44,996 nt of DNA from Labilibaculum sp. (GTDB lineage: Bacteria > Bacteroidota > Bacteroidia > Bacteroidales > Marinifilaceae): positions 1-44,996 of the forward strand of contig JAESUW010000042.1 of assembly GCA_016760525.1 (NCBI GenBank), in the 5' to 3' direction. The notes below the pieces were generated by a model. The model was not told where the DNA came from. It made no database searches and was given only the letters and a program-made list of their open reading frames with translations. The translations under genes and the position numbers were made by a program. Positions 1-9,213 of this stretch are shown here, piece by piece (the first letter of the stretch is position 1; each line of letters starts with the position of its first letter).

Positions 1-1017
1 ATTCGTTTGCTGGATCCTCAAAACACAAAAATTCCATCTTTTTATATTTATGACAATTATTCGATAGAATTGACCGAAGCCCGAAAAGAATTGAAATTAG
101 CTAAAAGTAAGAATGGAGAATCAGATTTAGATACAGAAGTTTTGTTTGTGAAAATGCAAGGGATTGAAGCGAACGTTCGCGAAGAACTTTGCACAAATAT
201 TTCTCAGTTTGGTGATGTTCTGGCTAATGCACTAAATCAATTGGCGCATTTCGATTTACTGATAGCGAAAGCTGTCCAGGCCAAAAAATGGGTTTTAAGT
301 AAGGCTAAAATATCCGGAGAGAAAACTTTGTATGTGGGAATGTTTAACCCGATGATTAAAAATGAACTGGCAAATCAGAAAAAGGAATATCAAGCAATTG
401 ATATTGAACTTGAAAAATCGGTTTGCCTGATTACCGGGGCGAATATGGCAGGGAAAACAGTGGTGTTAAAAACGCTCGCCCTTTGTCAGTATCTGTTCCA
501 ATTTGGCTTTTTTGTTCCAGCCACATCGGCGCAAATTAGCATTGTTGATAAAGTAATGATATCGGTAGGCGATGAGCAATCAGAAGTAAATGGTTTGTCT
601 TCTTTTGCTTCGGAAATGTTGAATGTGAGCCGTATGGTAAAAGATTCTAAAAGTCAGAACAATGTCTTGATTTTGATTGATGAATTGGCTCGAACAACAA
701 ATCCGGTGGAAGGTTTGGCAATTGTAAATGCTGTTGCAGATATTTTTTATCAGGGAAAAATTAAAAGTGTAATAACCACGCATTACAGTGGTTTAAAATC
801 CAAGTTCAGAAAATTGAGGGTAAAAGGTCTGGACAAGGATTTGGGTGTAAATACAATCACCCACAAAAATATTAACAGTTATATGGATTATTCATTGGTA
901 GAGGATTTGGAAGGGGAAGTTCCTCATGAAGCGCTTCGAATTGCTTCTTTATTGGGAATAGATAAAGAGATTATTGATGGGGCGCAGAACCAATTAACGA
1001 GTAAGAACAAATTATAA
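1..1017 (+). CDS. kamC: MutS-like ATPase of the lysine aminomutase cluster (KamC-like reactivase component), 5' truncated by window edge
   Basis: Frame is open from base 1 (I-R-L-L-D-P-Q...). Walker A GANMAGKT, Walker B LILIDELARTTNP and ITTHY are typical of the MutS C-terminal ATPase. It lies immediately upstream of kamD/kamE. Confidence 0.8.
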   Translation: MRLLDPQNTKIPSFYIYDNYSIELTEARKELKLAKSKNGESDLDTEVLFVKMQGIEANVREELCTNISQFGDVLANALNQLAHFDLLIAKAVQAKKWVLSKAKISGEKTLYVGMFNPMIKNELANQKKEYQAIDIELEKSVCLITGANMAGKTVVLKTLALCQYLFQFGFFVPATSAQISIVDKVMISVGDEQSEVNGLSSFASEMLNVSRMVKDSKSQNNVLILIDELARTTNPVEGLAIVNAVADIFYQGKIKSVITTHYSGLKSKFRKLRVKGLDKDLGVNTITHKNINSYMDYSLVEDLEGEVPHEALRIASLLGIDKEIIDGAQNQLTSKNKL

Positions 1018-1027
1018 TCAGGAAGAA

Positions 1028-2581
1028 ATGGAGAGGAGTAAACTAGGTCTTGACTTTGAGAAAGTTAGACATGCAAAAGAGGTGTCGAAGCGAATTGCAG
1101 ACGATGTTCAAAAATTCGTAGACAACTACTCAACTGTTTCAGTTGAGCGTACTTTGTGTCGTCTTTTAGGAATCGACGGAGTTGATAACAATGAAGTACC
1201 ACTACCAAATATTGTTATTGATGAACTTCAGGAAAAAGGAGTTTTGAGCGAAGGTGTAATGTTCTTTTTGGGAAATGCTGTTTTGGAAACAGGTTTAAAC
1301 CCACAAGATATTGCAGAGAAAATTGCGGTTGGAGAATTGGATATAACTAAGATTCCGGTTCGTTCAACAGAAGAAATTCACAAGGCAATTCAACCTTATG
1401 TAACGAAAAGCATACAGGTAATTAAAGATCGAAAAGCGAAAAGAGATAATTACATAGATACAATTGGAGAAGGAGTCAAACCATATTTGTACGTGATTGT
1501 TGCGACAGGTAATATCTACGAAGATGTTGTTCAGGCAGAGGCTGCAGCTCGTCAGGGTGCTGATATTATTGCGGTAATTCGTACCACCGGACAAAGTTTG
1601 TTGGATTACGTTCCTTATGGTGCTACAACCGAAGGTTTTGGAGGAACTGTTGCAACACAAGAGAACTTCCGAATTATGCGTACTGCCTTAGATAAGGTGG
1701 GTGAAGAAGAAGGTCGTTACATTCGTTTGTGTAACTACTGTTCTGGTTTGTGTATGCCCGAAATTGCTGCAATGGGAGCAATAGAAGGATTGGATGTGAT
1801 GTTGAACGATGCATTGTACGGTATCCTTTTTCGCGATATTAATATGCAACGCACCATTGTAGATCAGTATTTCTCTAGATTGTTGAATGGTTTTGCTGGT
1901 GTAATTATTAATACCGGAGAAGATAATTACCTAACAACTGCTGATGCATTTGATGAGGCTCACACAGTGTTGGCTTCTGATTTTATTAATGAGCAGTTGG
2001 CTTTGGCCGCAGGTTTGCCTGAAGAGCAAATGGGATTAGGTCATGCTTTTGAAATGACTCCCGATTTGGAAAATGGGTTTCTTTATGAGTTGGCACAAGC
2101 GCAGATGATCAGAGAAATTTTTCCGAAAGCGCCTCTGAAATATATGCCTCCAACAAAATTTATGACCGGAAATGTATTTAAAGGTCATGTTCAGGATGCA
2201 TTATTCAATCAAATTTCAATTTGGACAGGACAAGGAATTCAGTTGTTGGGAATGCTGACTGAAGCAATTCACACACCATTCATGTCCGATAGATATCTTT
2301 CTATTGAGAATGCAAAATACATCTTTAATAATATGAAGAGTATTGGCGATGAAATGGAATTTAAAGAAGGCGGAATTATTCGTTCGCGTGCAGCAAAAGT
2401 TCTTGATGATGCAACCGAACTGGTTGAGAAAATCGAAAAAGAAGGATTGTTTACAGCACTTGAAAAAGGGATTTTTGCAGCTATAAAACGTCCCAAAGAT
2501 GGTGGTAAAGGTTTAGCAGGTGTTGTGGAAAAAGGAAGCAACTACTTCAATCCGTTTATAGAATTATTACATAAAAAGTAA
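1028..2581 (+). CDS. kamD: lysine 5,6-aminomutase alpha subunit
   Basis: 517 aa; MERSKLGLDFEKVRHAKEVSKRIADDVQKFVDNYSTVSVERTLCRLLGIDG and TTGQSLLDYVPYGATTEGFGGTVATQENFRIMR are recognisable as KamD; adjacent to KamE. Confidence 0.93.
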   Translation: MERSKLGLDFEKVRHAKEVSKRIADDVQKFVDNYSTVSVERTLCRLLGIDGVDNNEVPLPNIVIDELQEKGVLSEGVMFFLGNAVLETGLNPQDIAEKIAVGELDITKIPVRSTEEIHKAIQPYVTKSIQVIKDRKAKRDNYIDTIGEGVKPYLYVIVATGNIYEDVVQAEAAARQGADIIAVIRTTGQSLLDYVPYGATTEGFGGTVATQENFRIMRTALDKVGEEEGRYIRLCNYCSGLCMPEIAAMGAIEGLDVMLNDALYGILFRDINMQRTIVDQYFSRLLNGFAGVIINTGEDNYLTTADAFDEAHTVLASDFINEQLALAAGLPEEQMGLGHAFEMTPDLENGFLYELAQAQMIREIFPKAPLKYMPPTKFMTGNVFKGHVQDALFNQISIWTGQGIQLLGMLTEAIHTPFMSDRYLSIENAKYIFNNMKSIGDEMEFKEGGIIRSRAAKVLDDATELVEKIEKEGLFTALEKGIFAAIKRPKDGGKGLAGVVEKGSNYFNPFIELLHKK

Positions 2582-2645
2582 TTATAAGTATCAGGTATCA
2601 AGTAGAAAGTTCCAAGTCTAAAAAATTAAGTTTTTGGAGCTGGGA

Positions 2646-2678
2646 AGTCCCCATTTCAGGGGGGATTTAGGGGGGTGT
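2646..2678. repeat. G-rich intergenic repeat with small hairpin (TCCCC-atttca-GGGGGA ... TTTAGGGGGGT)
   Basis: Sequence agtccccatttcaggggggatttaggggggtgtt in the kamD-kamE gap. Confidence 0.4.
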
Positions 2679-2733
2679 TAAAAGGTTCAACTAAGATAAC
2701 TTCTTGATATTATAAAATAAAGGAGACAAAAAA

Positions 2734-3522
2734 ATGAGTGGAGGTCTTTATTCAACCGATTCCAACGAATTTGATAAAACACTTGATCTAACTAAGATCA
2801 AGCCTTATGGTGATACCATGAATGATGGTAAAACTCAGCTTAGTTTTACTTTGCCGGTAGCGAAAGGCGACGAAGCAATTGAAGCTGCCAAGCAGATGAT
2901 GAGAAAAATGGGTTTTGAAAATCCTCAGGTAGTTTATGTACAGGAATTGATGGCTGGGTTTACATTTTTCAATTGTTATGGCAATTGTGTTCATACTGTA
3001 GATTTTACGGGAATTACCGTTCCTAAAGTGGAAGCAACAGCTATGGATATGCACGAAACGGATGATTTTATTAAAGAAAATATTGGTCGCCCGATTCGTA
3101 TTCTTGGAGCCAGTACTGGCAGCGATGCACATACCGTAGGTATTGATGCAATTATGAATATGAAAGGTTTTGCCGGACACTATGGTTTGGAGCGTTACGA
3201 CATGATGGAAGCTTTGAATATGGGAAGTCAGGTGCCAAACGAAGAATTTATTGCGAAAGCGATTGAATTTGAGGCAGATGTCCTTTTGGTATCTCAAACG
3301 GTAACTCAAAAGGATGTTCACATTAAAAATCTTGTTGAGCTTGTTGAACTAATGGAAGCTGAAGGATTACGCGAAAAAGTAATTCTGATTTGCGGTGGAC
3401 CGCGAATTTCTCATGAGCTGGCAAAAGAATTAGGCTACGATGCAGGATTCGGAATGAACAAATATGCCGATGATGTAGCATCATATGCGGCACAAGAATT
3501 AAGCAGAAGATTAAATCAATAG
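2734..3522 (+). CDS. kamE: lysine 5,6-aminomutase beta subunit (B12-binding)
   Basis: 262 aa; cobalamin-binding DxHxxG motif in ASTGSDAHTVGIDAIMNMKG; follows KamD. Confidence 0.93.
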   Translation: MSGGLYSTDSNEFDKTLDLTKIKPYGDTMNDGKTQLSFTLPVAKGDEAIEAAKQMMRKMGFENPQVVYVQELMAGFTFFNCYGNCVHTVDFTGITVPKVEATAMDMHETDDFIKENIGRPIRILGASTGSDAHTVGIDAIMNMKGFAGHYGLERYDMMEALNMGSQVPNEEFIAKAIEFEADVLLVSQTVTQKDVHIKNLVELVELMEAEGLREKVILICGGPRISHELAKELGYDAGFGMNKYADDVASYAAQELSRRLNQ

Positions 3523-3523
3523 T

Positions 3524-3571
3524 CAAAAAGTCAAAAGGTCGAAGAGTCGAAAAGTCAGAAAGTTCAATGTC
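3524..3571. repeat. degenerate 8-bp tandem repeat (AGTCRAAA-type, about 6 units)
   Basis: Phased reading: agtcaaaa agtcaaaa ggtcgaag agtcgaaa agtcagaa agttcaat between kamE and the CoA-transferase gene. Confidence 0.6.
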
Positions 3572-3636
3572 ACTAACCATTAGGTAATCATCTGAAACTA
3601 ATGACCAATGATTAATCAACCAATAACTAAAAAGAC

Positions 3637-4296
3637 ATGGATAAAAAAGAAATCAGAGAGGTGATTGCCAAGAGAGCTGCTCTCGAATTACAAAATGGGG
3701 ATGTAGTAAATCTTGGAATTGGATTGCCTACCATTATCCCGAATTACGTTCCCGAAGATGTAAATGTGATTTTACAATCTGAGAATGGATTGTTAGGTAT
3801 GGGTGCTGCTCCTGCTGAAGGTGAAGAAGATCCTGATTTTGTGAATGCAGGAGGTGGATTCATAACATGTAAAAATGGAGCAAGCAGTTTCGATAGTTGT
3901 CTTTCTTTTGGAATTATTAGAGGAGGACATGTTGATGTGACTGTTTTAGGTGCTCTTCAGGTTGACGAAAAAGGAAATTTGGCGAACTGGATTATTCCGG
4001 GTAAAAAGACTCCTGGCATGGGAGGAGCTATGGATTTGATCGTTGGAGCTAAGCGTGTGATTCTTGCCATGGAGCATACCGCACGTGGAAATCACAAAAT
4101 TATGACTGATTGTAATCTTCCTTTAACTGCTGCTGGTCAGGTAAACATGATTATCACCGAAATGGGTGTTATGGATATCGTTCCTGAAGGAATTCTTTTG
4201 AAAGAGATCAATCCATTGTTTACGATTGAGCAAATTCAGGAAGCTACTGATGCAAAATTAATAATTGCTGAGAATTTAATTGAAATGCGTAAGTAG
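3637..4296 (+). CDS. atoA: acetoacetate/butyrate-type CoA-transferase subunit beta
   Basis: 219 aa; VNLGIGLPTIIPNYVP, SENGLLGMGAAP, GGHVDVTVLGALQVDEKGNLANW are hallmark SCOT/AtoA sequences. Confidence 0.85.
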   Translation: MDKKEIREVIAKRAALELQNGDVVNLGIGLPTIIPNYVPEDVNVILQSENGLLGMGAAPAEGEEDPDFVNAGGGFITCKNGASSFDSCLSFGIIRGGHVDVTVLGALQVDEKGNLANWIIPGKKTPGMGGAMDLIVGAKRVILAMEHTARGNHKIMTDCNLPLTAAGQVNMIITEMGVMDIVPEGILLKEINPLFTIEQIQEATDAKLIIAENLIEMRK

Positions 4297-4336
4297 GGGG
4301 ACACGACATGTCTCTGCAAAAATCATAAAATAAACT

Positions 4337-5542
4337 ATGAGCAAAGTATATATTGTTGCAGCAAAGAGAACTGCAATCGGAAAATTTTTGGGAGCACTAA
4401 CTCCTGTTAAAGCTGCTGATTTGGCAGCTGTAGTAATAAAAAATATCATTTCTGAAACAGGTATTGATGCAGCTAAAATTGATGAGCTTGTTGTGGGTAA
4501 TATTCTTATGGCCGGTCAAGGGCAGGGAATTGCTCGTCAGGCTTCTATTAAAGCAGGTATTCCTCAGGAAGTTCCTGCTTACGGGATCAACATGATTTGT
4601 GGTTCTGGAATGAAAACAATCAATTTGGCTTATGCTAACATTAAAGCTGGTGAAGCGAATTTGATTCTTGCCGGTGGAACAGAGAACATGTCTAATGCAG
4701 GTTTTGTAATGCCGGGAACTGTTCGTACAGGACACAAAATGATGGATTTAAAAGCAGTTGACCACATGGTTTTTGATGGTTTGACAGATGCTTTTGAAGG
4801 ATATCATATGGGAATTACAGCAGAAAATATTGCTGATAAATATAACTTAACCCGCGAAGAGCAGGATGCTTTTTCTTTTGCTTCTCAGCAAAAAGCAATG
4901 GCAGCTCAGGATAATGGGAATTTTAAGAATGAAATCGTTCCTGTAGAGATTAAATCCCGCAGAGAAACAATCATTTTTGATGCTGATGAATTTATCAACC
5001 GTAAAACCAGCGAAGAGAAATTAGCTGGCTTGCGTCCGGCTTTTAAAAAGGATGGAACTGTAACTGCTGGTAATGCCTCAGGTATTAACGATGGTGCTGC
5101 TTTTGTATTGGTGGCGTCAGAAGAGGCTGTGAAAGAGTTTGGTTTAACTCCTCTTGCCGAAATTGTATCTACCGGTCAGGCTGGTGTAGATCCTGCAATT
5201 ATGGGTATGGGACCAGTTCCTGCTGTAGCAAATGCATTGAAGAAAGCTGACATGAAATTGGAACAAATGGATGTATTGGAATTGAATGAGGCTTTTGCCG
5301 CTCAATCATTGGGCGTTGTAAAACAATTGTGCGAAGATCACGCTGTTAATGCTGATTTCTTTGCCGAAAGATGCAATGTGAACGGTGGAGCTATTGCTTT
5401 AGGTCACCCAATTGGAGCATCAGGAACCCGTATTACTGTTAGTTTGATTCACGAAATGAAGCGTACTGGAAAAGAGTACGGTTTGGCTTCGCTTTGTATT
5501 GGTGGCGGAATGGGTACTGCAATTATTTTGAAAAATGTGTAA
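4337..5542 (+). CDS. atoB: acetyl-CoA C-acetyltransferase (thiolase)
   Basis: 401 aa; NMICGSGMKTI active-site Cys, GGAIALGHPIGASGTR, CIGGGMGTAII motifs. Confidence 0.9.
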   Translation: MSKVYIVAAKRTAIGKFLGALTPVKAADLAAVVIKNIISETGIDAAKIDELVVGNILMAGQGQGIARQASIKAGIPQEVPAYGINMICGSGMKTINLAYANIKAGEANLILAGGTENMSNAGFVMPGTVRTGHKMMDLKAVDHMVFDGLTDAFEGYHMGITAENIADKYNLTREEQDAFSFASQQKAMAAQDNGNFKNEIVPVEIKSRRETIIFDADEFINRKTSEEKLAGLRPAFKKDGTVTAGNASGINDGAAFVLVASEEAVKEFGLTPLAEIVSTGQAGVDPAIMGMGPVPAVANALKKADMKLEQMDVLELNEAFAAQSLGVVKQLCEDHAVNADFFAERCNVNGGAIALGHPIGASGTRITVSLIHEMKRTGKEYGLASLCIGGGMGTAIILKNV

Positions 5543-5625
5543 ATAGTACTGAGTAATTAGTTTATAGTAGTTGGTACAAGACAAAACTTGATTTATAGTA
5601 CGAACTATTGGAGTCAAGTCAAGCG

Positions 5626-5672
5626 AAACCTGTCAGGTTTGAATGTGACTTGCTAAAAAACCTGACAGGTTT
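5626..5672. repeat. nested palindromic intergenic repeat (AAACCTGTCAGGTTT ... AAACCTGACAGGTTT)
   Basis: Two 15-bp near-palindromes forming an outer inverted repeat. Confidence 0.8.
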
Positions 5673-5867
5673 TATACGTCATTTAATGTTTTGCTTGTCA
5701 CTCATGTTACGTTGAACCTGAAAATAGGCTTAACCTGTCAGAGTGCGAAGCTCCTGACAGCGTTAATTCCGCAGATATTCGACTGTTCGGTTAGTAAATT
5801 ATCTGAAATAGCATGGTGGACCTGATACTGGTTACTAATGACTAATTACTATTATTTAAATAAAAGA

Positions 5868-7007
5868 ATGAATTTTAGCTTAACAAAAGAACAAATGTTA
5901 TTTCAGCAAATGATTAAAGATTTTGCTGAGAGAGAGGTGAAGCCTTTGGCTGCTGAAGTGGATGATTTGGAACGATTCCCAATTGAAACAGTAGAGAAGA
6001 TGGCCAGAATTGGAATTATGGGTATTCCAATTCCCAAGCAATATGGTGGTGCAGGAGGAACAAATGTAATGTACTCAATGGCAGTTGAAGAATTATCAGC
6101 TGTGTGTGCAACTACAGGAGTTATTGTGTCGGCTCATACTTCATTGTGTGCTGCTCCTATATTGGAGCATGGAACAGAGGCACAAAAGCAAAAATACCTT
6201 CCTAAGCTTGCTTCAGGAGAGTGGATTGGTGCTTTTGGTTTGACAGAACCTAATGCCGGTACCGATGCTTCAGGACAACAGACAACTGCAATTGAGGATG
6301 GTGATAACTATATCATCAACGGAAGTAAGATATTTATTACCAATGCAGAATTTGCTCATGTTTATGTGATTATGGCAATGACTGATAAGTCTCAAGGAAC
6401 ACGTGGTATTACTGCTTTCATTATTGAAAAAAATACTCCTGGTTTTTCTATCGGAAAGAAAGAGAAGAAAATGGGTATTCGTGGTTCTGCAACTTGCGAA
6501 TTAGTGTTCGAAAACTGTATTCTTCCTAAGGAAAACCTATTGGGTAAATTGAGCAAAGGTTTCGGTATCGCTATGAAAACTTTAGATGGTGGACGTATTG
6601 GTATCGCAGCACAAGCTTTGGGTATTGCTCAGGGAGCTATCGACGAAACTGTGAAATATGTGAAAGAAAGAAAGCAATTCGGTCGTCCGATTTCTGCATT
6701 CCAAAATACACAATTTCAGTTGGCTGATATGAATACCAAAACGGAAGCATCCCGTATGTTGGTTCGCAAAGCGGCTTACAAAAAAGATGCTAAACTTCCT
6801 TATTCGGTTGATGCTGCTATGGCTAAATTGTACGCTTCAGAAACAGCAATGGAGGTAACCAATAAAGCTGTTCAACTTCACGGAGGATATGGTTATACAA
6901 GAGAATATCCGGTAGAGCGTATGATGCGTGATGCAAAAATCACCGAAATCTACGAAGGAACATCAGAAGTTCAGAAAATGGTGATTTCAGCTAACATGTT
7001 GAAATAA
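5868..7007 (+). CDS. bcd: short-chain (butyryl-type) acyl-CoA dehydrogenase
   Basis: ORF runs from 5838 but the homologous start is likely MNFSLTKEQ at 5868; motifs GAFGLTEPNAGTDA, QLHGGYGYTREYPVERMMRDAKITEIYEGTSEVQ. Confidence 0.88.
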   Translation: MNFSLTKEQMLFQQMIKDFAEREVKPLAAEVDDLERFPIETVEKMARIGIMGIPIPKQYGGAGGTNVMYSMAVEELSAVCATTGVIVSAHTSLCAAPILEHGTEAQKQKYLPKLASGEWIGAFGLTEPNAGTDASGQQTTAIEDGDNYIINGSKIFITNAEFAHVYVIMAMTDKSQGTRGITAFIIEKNTPGFSIGKKEKKMGIRGSATCELVFENCILPKENLLGKLSKGFGIAMKTLDGGRIGIAAQALGIAQGAIDETVKYVKERKQFGRPISAFQNTQFQLADMNTKTEASRMLVRKAAYKKDAKLPYSVDAAMAKLYASETAMEVTNKAVQLHGGYGYTREYPVERMMRDAKITEIYEGTSEVQKMVISANMLK

Positions 7008-7071
7008 TGATTTAATAATTCGTAGGGACACGACATGTCGTATCCGTACAGTTTCAATAAAATCAAAAAAA

Positions 7072-7857
7072 ATGAAAATAGTTGTCTGTATTAAACAGGT
7101 ACCGGATACAACCGAAATAAAAATTGATCCGAAAACGGGAACTTTGATCCGTGACGGTGTGCCAAGTATTATGAATCCTGATGATAAGAGTGGTTTGGAA
7201 ATGGCACTGCAATTAAAAGATGAAAAAGGAGCTCATGTAACAGTAATTACCATGGGACCTCCTCAGGCCGATTTAATTCTTCGTGAGGCGTATGCCATGG
7301 GAGTTGATCGCGCAATTCATTTAACGGATCGAAAATTTGCAGGAGCAGATACTTTGGCTACTTCTCATGCTTTGGCAGGTGCATTACGGAAGATCGATTT
7401 TGATCTTTTGATTACAGGTCGTCAGGCGATTGATGGTGATACTGCTCAGGTAGGTCCTCAGATAGCTGAACATTTGGATTTACCTCAGGTATCATATCTT
7501 GAAAATTTAAAATTCGATGGAGATAAAACCTTCACAATGAAACGTCATATTGAAGAAGGATACCAAATGCTGGAGGTGGAAGCTCCTTGTGTGGTAACTG
7601 TTCTTTCATCGGCAAACACTCCCCGTTACATGAATGTTGGTGGTATTGTTGATGCTTATCAAAATGAAGTTGAGCTTTGGGGATTCAATGAAATAGAAGT
7701 TGATGAGAAAGATCTTGGCTTAAAAGGATCTCCAACAAGTGTACACAAAGCATTTTCCCGTGGTTTGAAACCATCAGGGGAGCTTTACGAAGTAGAGACC
7801 GATGAGGCAGTAGGAATCATTATCAAGAAATTAAAAGAGAAATTCATTCTTAATTAA
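7072..7857 (+). CDS. etfB: electron transfer flavoprotein beta subunit
   Basis: 261 aa; MKIVVCIKQVPDTTEIKIDPKTGTLIRDGVPSIMNPDD, DLLITGRQAIDGDTAQVGPQIAEHL. Confidence 0.92.
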   Translation: MKIVVCIKQVPDTTEIKIDPKTGTLIRDGVPSIMNPDDKSGLEMALQLKDEKGAHVTVITMGPPQADLILREAYAMGVDRAIHLTDRKFAGADTLATSHALAGALRKIDFDLLITGRQAIDGDTAQVGPQIAEHLDLPQVSYLENLKFDGDKTFTMKRHIEEGYQMLEVEAPCVVTVLSSANTPRYMNVGGIVDAYQNEVELWGFNEIEVDEKDLGLKGSPTSVHKAFSRGLKPSGELYEVETDEAVGIIIKKLKEKFILN

Positions 7858-7865
7858 TTGTTTTT

Positions 7866-7988
7866 AAAACTCAATTTCTGATCATAAGGCGTTCAAGACA
7901 AGGCTTTTGAGTTTTTACAGTTGGGAGTTTACTTTATGTAAATGACTGACTGGAAAAAGGAGAATAACGCAGTATTGGGCGGATTATA
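7866..7988. repeat. structured intergenic element between etfB and etfA
   Basis: 9-bp perfect inverted repeat AAAACTCAA(7866-7874)/TTGAGTTTT(7907-7915), then hairpin ...GTTTAC-TTTAT-GTAAAT...; no ORF. Confidence 0.45.
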
Positions 7989-8010
7989 ACAGAAATTAAT
8001 AAATAGTGAC

Positions 8011-9003
8011 ATGAATTTAGAAGAATATAAAGGCATATATGTTTTCATTGAGCAACGTGAAGGTATCATTCAGAACGTAGCTTTGGAATTGTTAGGACAA
8101 GCCAGGAAACTAGCTGATGAGTTGAATAACAAAGTGTACGCAATGTTGTTGGGAGATCAGATTGCTGATCAGGCAAAAGGCTTAATTGCCCGTGGTGCCG
8201 ATGAGGTGATTGTTGTTGATGCTCCTGAACTAAAAGAGTATACTACAGAACCATATACGCAGGCAATTTGCCAAATTATCAACGAAAGAAAGCCGGAATC
8301 CTTATTTATTGGAGCTACTACATTGGGTCGCGATTTGGGACCAAGAGTATCAGCTCGTGTTGAAACTGGTTTAACAGCCGATTGCACCAAAATTGAGATT
8401 GGCGAAAATGGTGAAATGTTAATGACTCGTCCTGCTTTCGGAGGTAACCTTATGGCAACTATCGTTTGTAAGAATCACCGTCCGCAAATGGGAACTGTTC
8501 GTCCTGGCGTATTGTTTGCTATGGATGCCGAAGAAAGTCGTACAGGAGCTATCGTGAACTACCAAGTGAAATTCAATGCAGGCAAGTTCAAAGTGAAGTT
8601 GTTGAAAACCGTAAAAGAGGAAACGAATTTAATTGATATTACCGAGGCCCGAATTTTAGTTTCCGGTGGTCGTGGAATTGGCAACAAAGAAGGTTTTGAG
8701 GCTATGGATGCATTGGCGACTACTTTGGATGCAGAAGTTTCGGCTTCTCGTGCTATGGTTGATGCCGGTTACATTGGTCACGATCGTCAGGTGGGTCAGA
8801 CAGGTAAAACGGTTCGTCCTGATTTATATTTTGCATTTGGTATTTCAGGAGCCATTCAGCACGTTGCAGGTATGGAAGATTCCGATTTAATTATTGCCGT
8901 AAACAAAGACAAGCACGCGCCAATTTTTCAGGTTGCCGATTTGGGTATCGTTGGCGATGCCAAACAAATCATTAAGAAGCTAACCGAGAGATTGGAAAAA
9001 TAA
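8011..9003 (+). CDS. etfA: electron transfer flavoprotein alpha subunit
   Basis: 330 aa; VSGGRGIGNKEGFE, VDAGYIGHDRQVGQTGKTVRPDLYFAFGISGAIQHVAGM, DLGIVGDAKQII. Confidence 0.93.
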   Translation: MNLEEYKGIYVFIEQREGIIQNVALELLGQARKLADELNNKVYAMLLGDQIADQAKGLIARGADEVIVVDAPELKEYTTEPYTQAICQIINERKPESLFIGATTLGRDLGPRVSARVETGLTADCTKIEIGENGEMLMTRPAFGGNLMATIVCKNHRPQMGTVRPGVLFAMDAEESRTGAIVNYQVKFNAGKFKVKLLKTVKEETNLIDITEARILVSGGRGIGNKEGFEAMDALATTLDAEVSASRAMVDAGYIGHDRQVGQTGKTVRPDLYFAFGISGAIQHVAGMEDSDLIIAVNKDKHAPIFQVADLGIVGDAKQIIKKLTERLEK

Positions 9004-9029
9004 GATAATACATTAACCACTACTAATGG

Positions 9030-9068
9030 GAAGACCTGTTCGATTAATTTCGGATGGGTCTTTTTTTG
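9030..9068 (+). terminator. putative rho-independent terminator after etfA
   Basis: gaagacctgttcgattaatttcggatgggtcttttttt: GACC...GGTC stem plus T-run. Confidence 0.55.
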
Positions 9069-9076
9069 TTGATGAT

Positions 9077-9127
9077 AAAAACCTGTCAGGTTTAAGTAAA
9101 TGATGTAAATAAACCTGACAGGTTTCT
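9077..9127. repeat. nested palindromic intergenic repeat
   Basis: AAACCTGTCAGGTTTA ... TAAACCTGACAGGTTT, exact 16-bp inverted arms around agtaaatgatgtaa. Confidence 0.8.
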
Positions 9128-9213
9128 AAAACGTTAAATAAAATTCTCAGTTTCTGATTATTTACACCCTGAAGGATAATTAATTAGGCTGAATTGATTC
9201 CATCAGAAGTCTT

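Noticed and set aside
1-1017. MutS-like ORF as a DNA mismatch-repair gene
   Set aside because: Only the MutS-type ATPase region is visible and the context is kamD/kamE; it fits the KamC-type aminomutase-associated protein better.
2788-3321. 177-aa minus-strand ORF opposite kamE
   Set aside because: Antisense of a strongly supported CDS; Ser/His/Phe-rich shadow translation with no domain.
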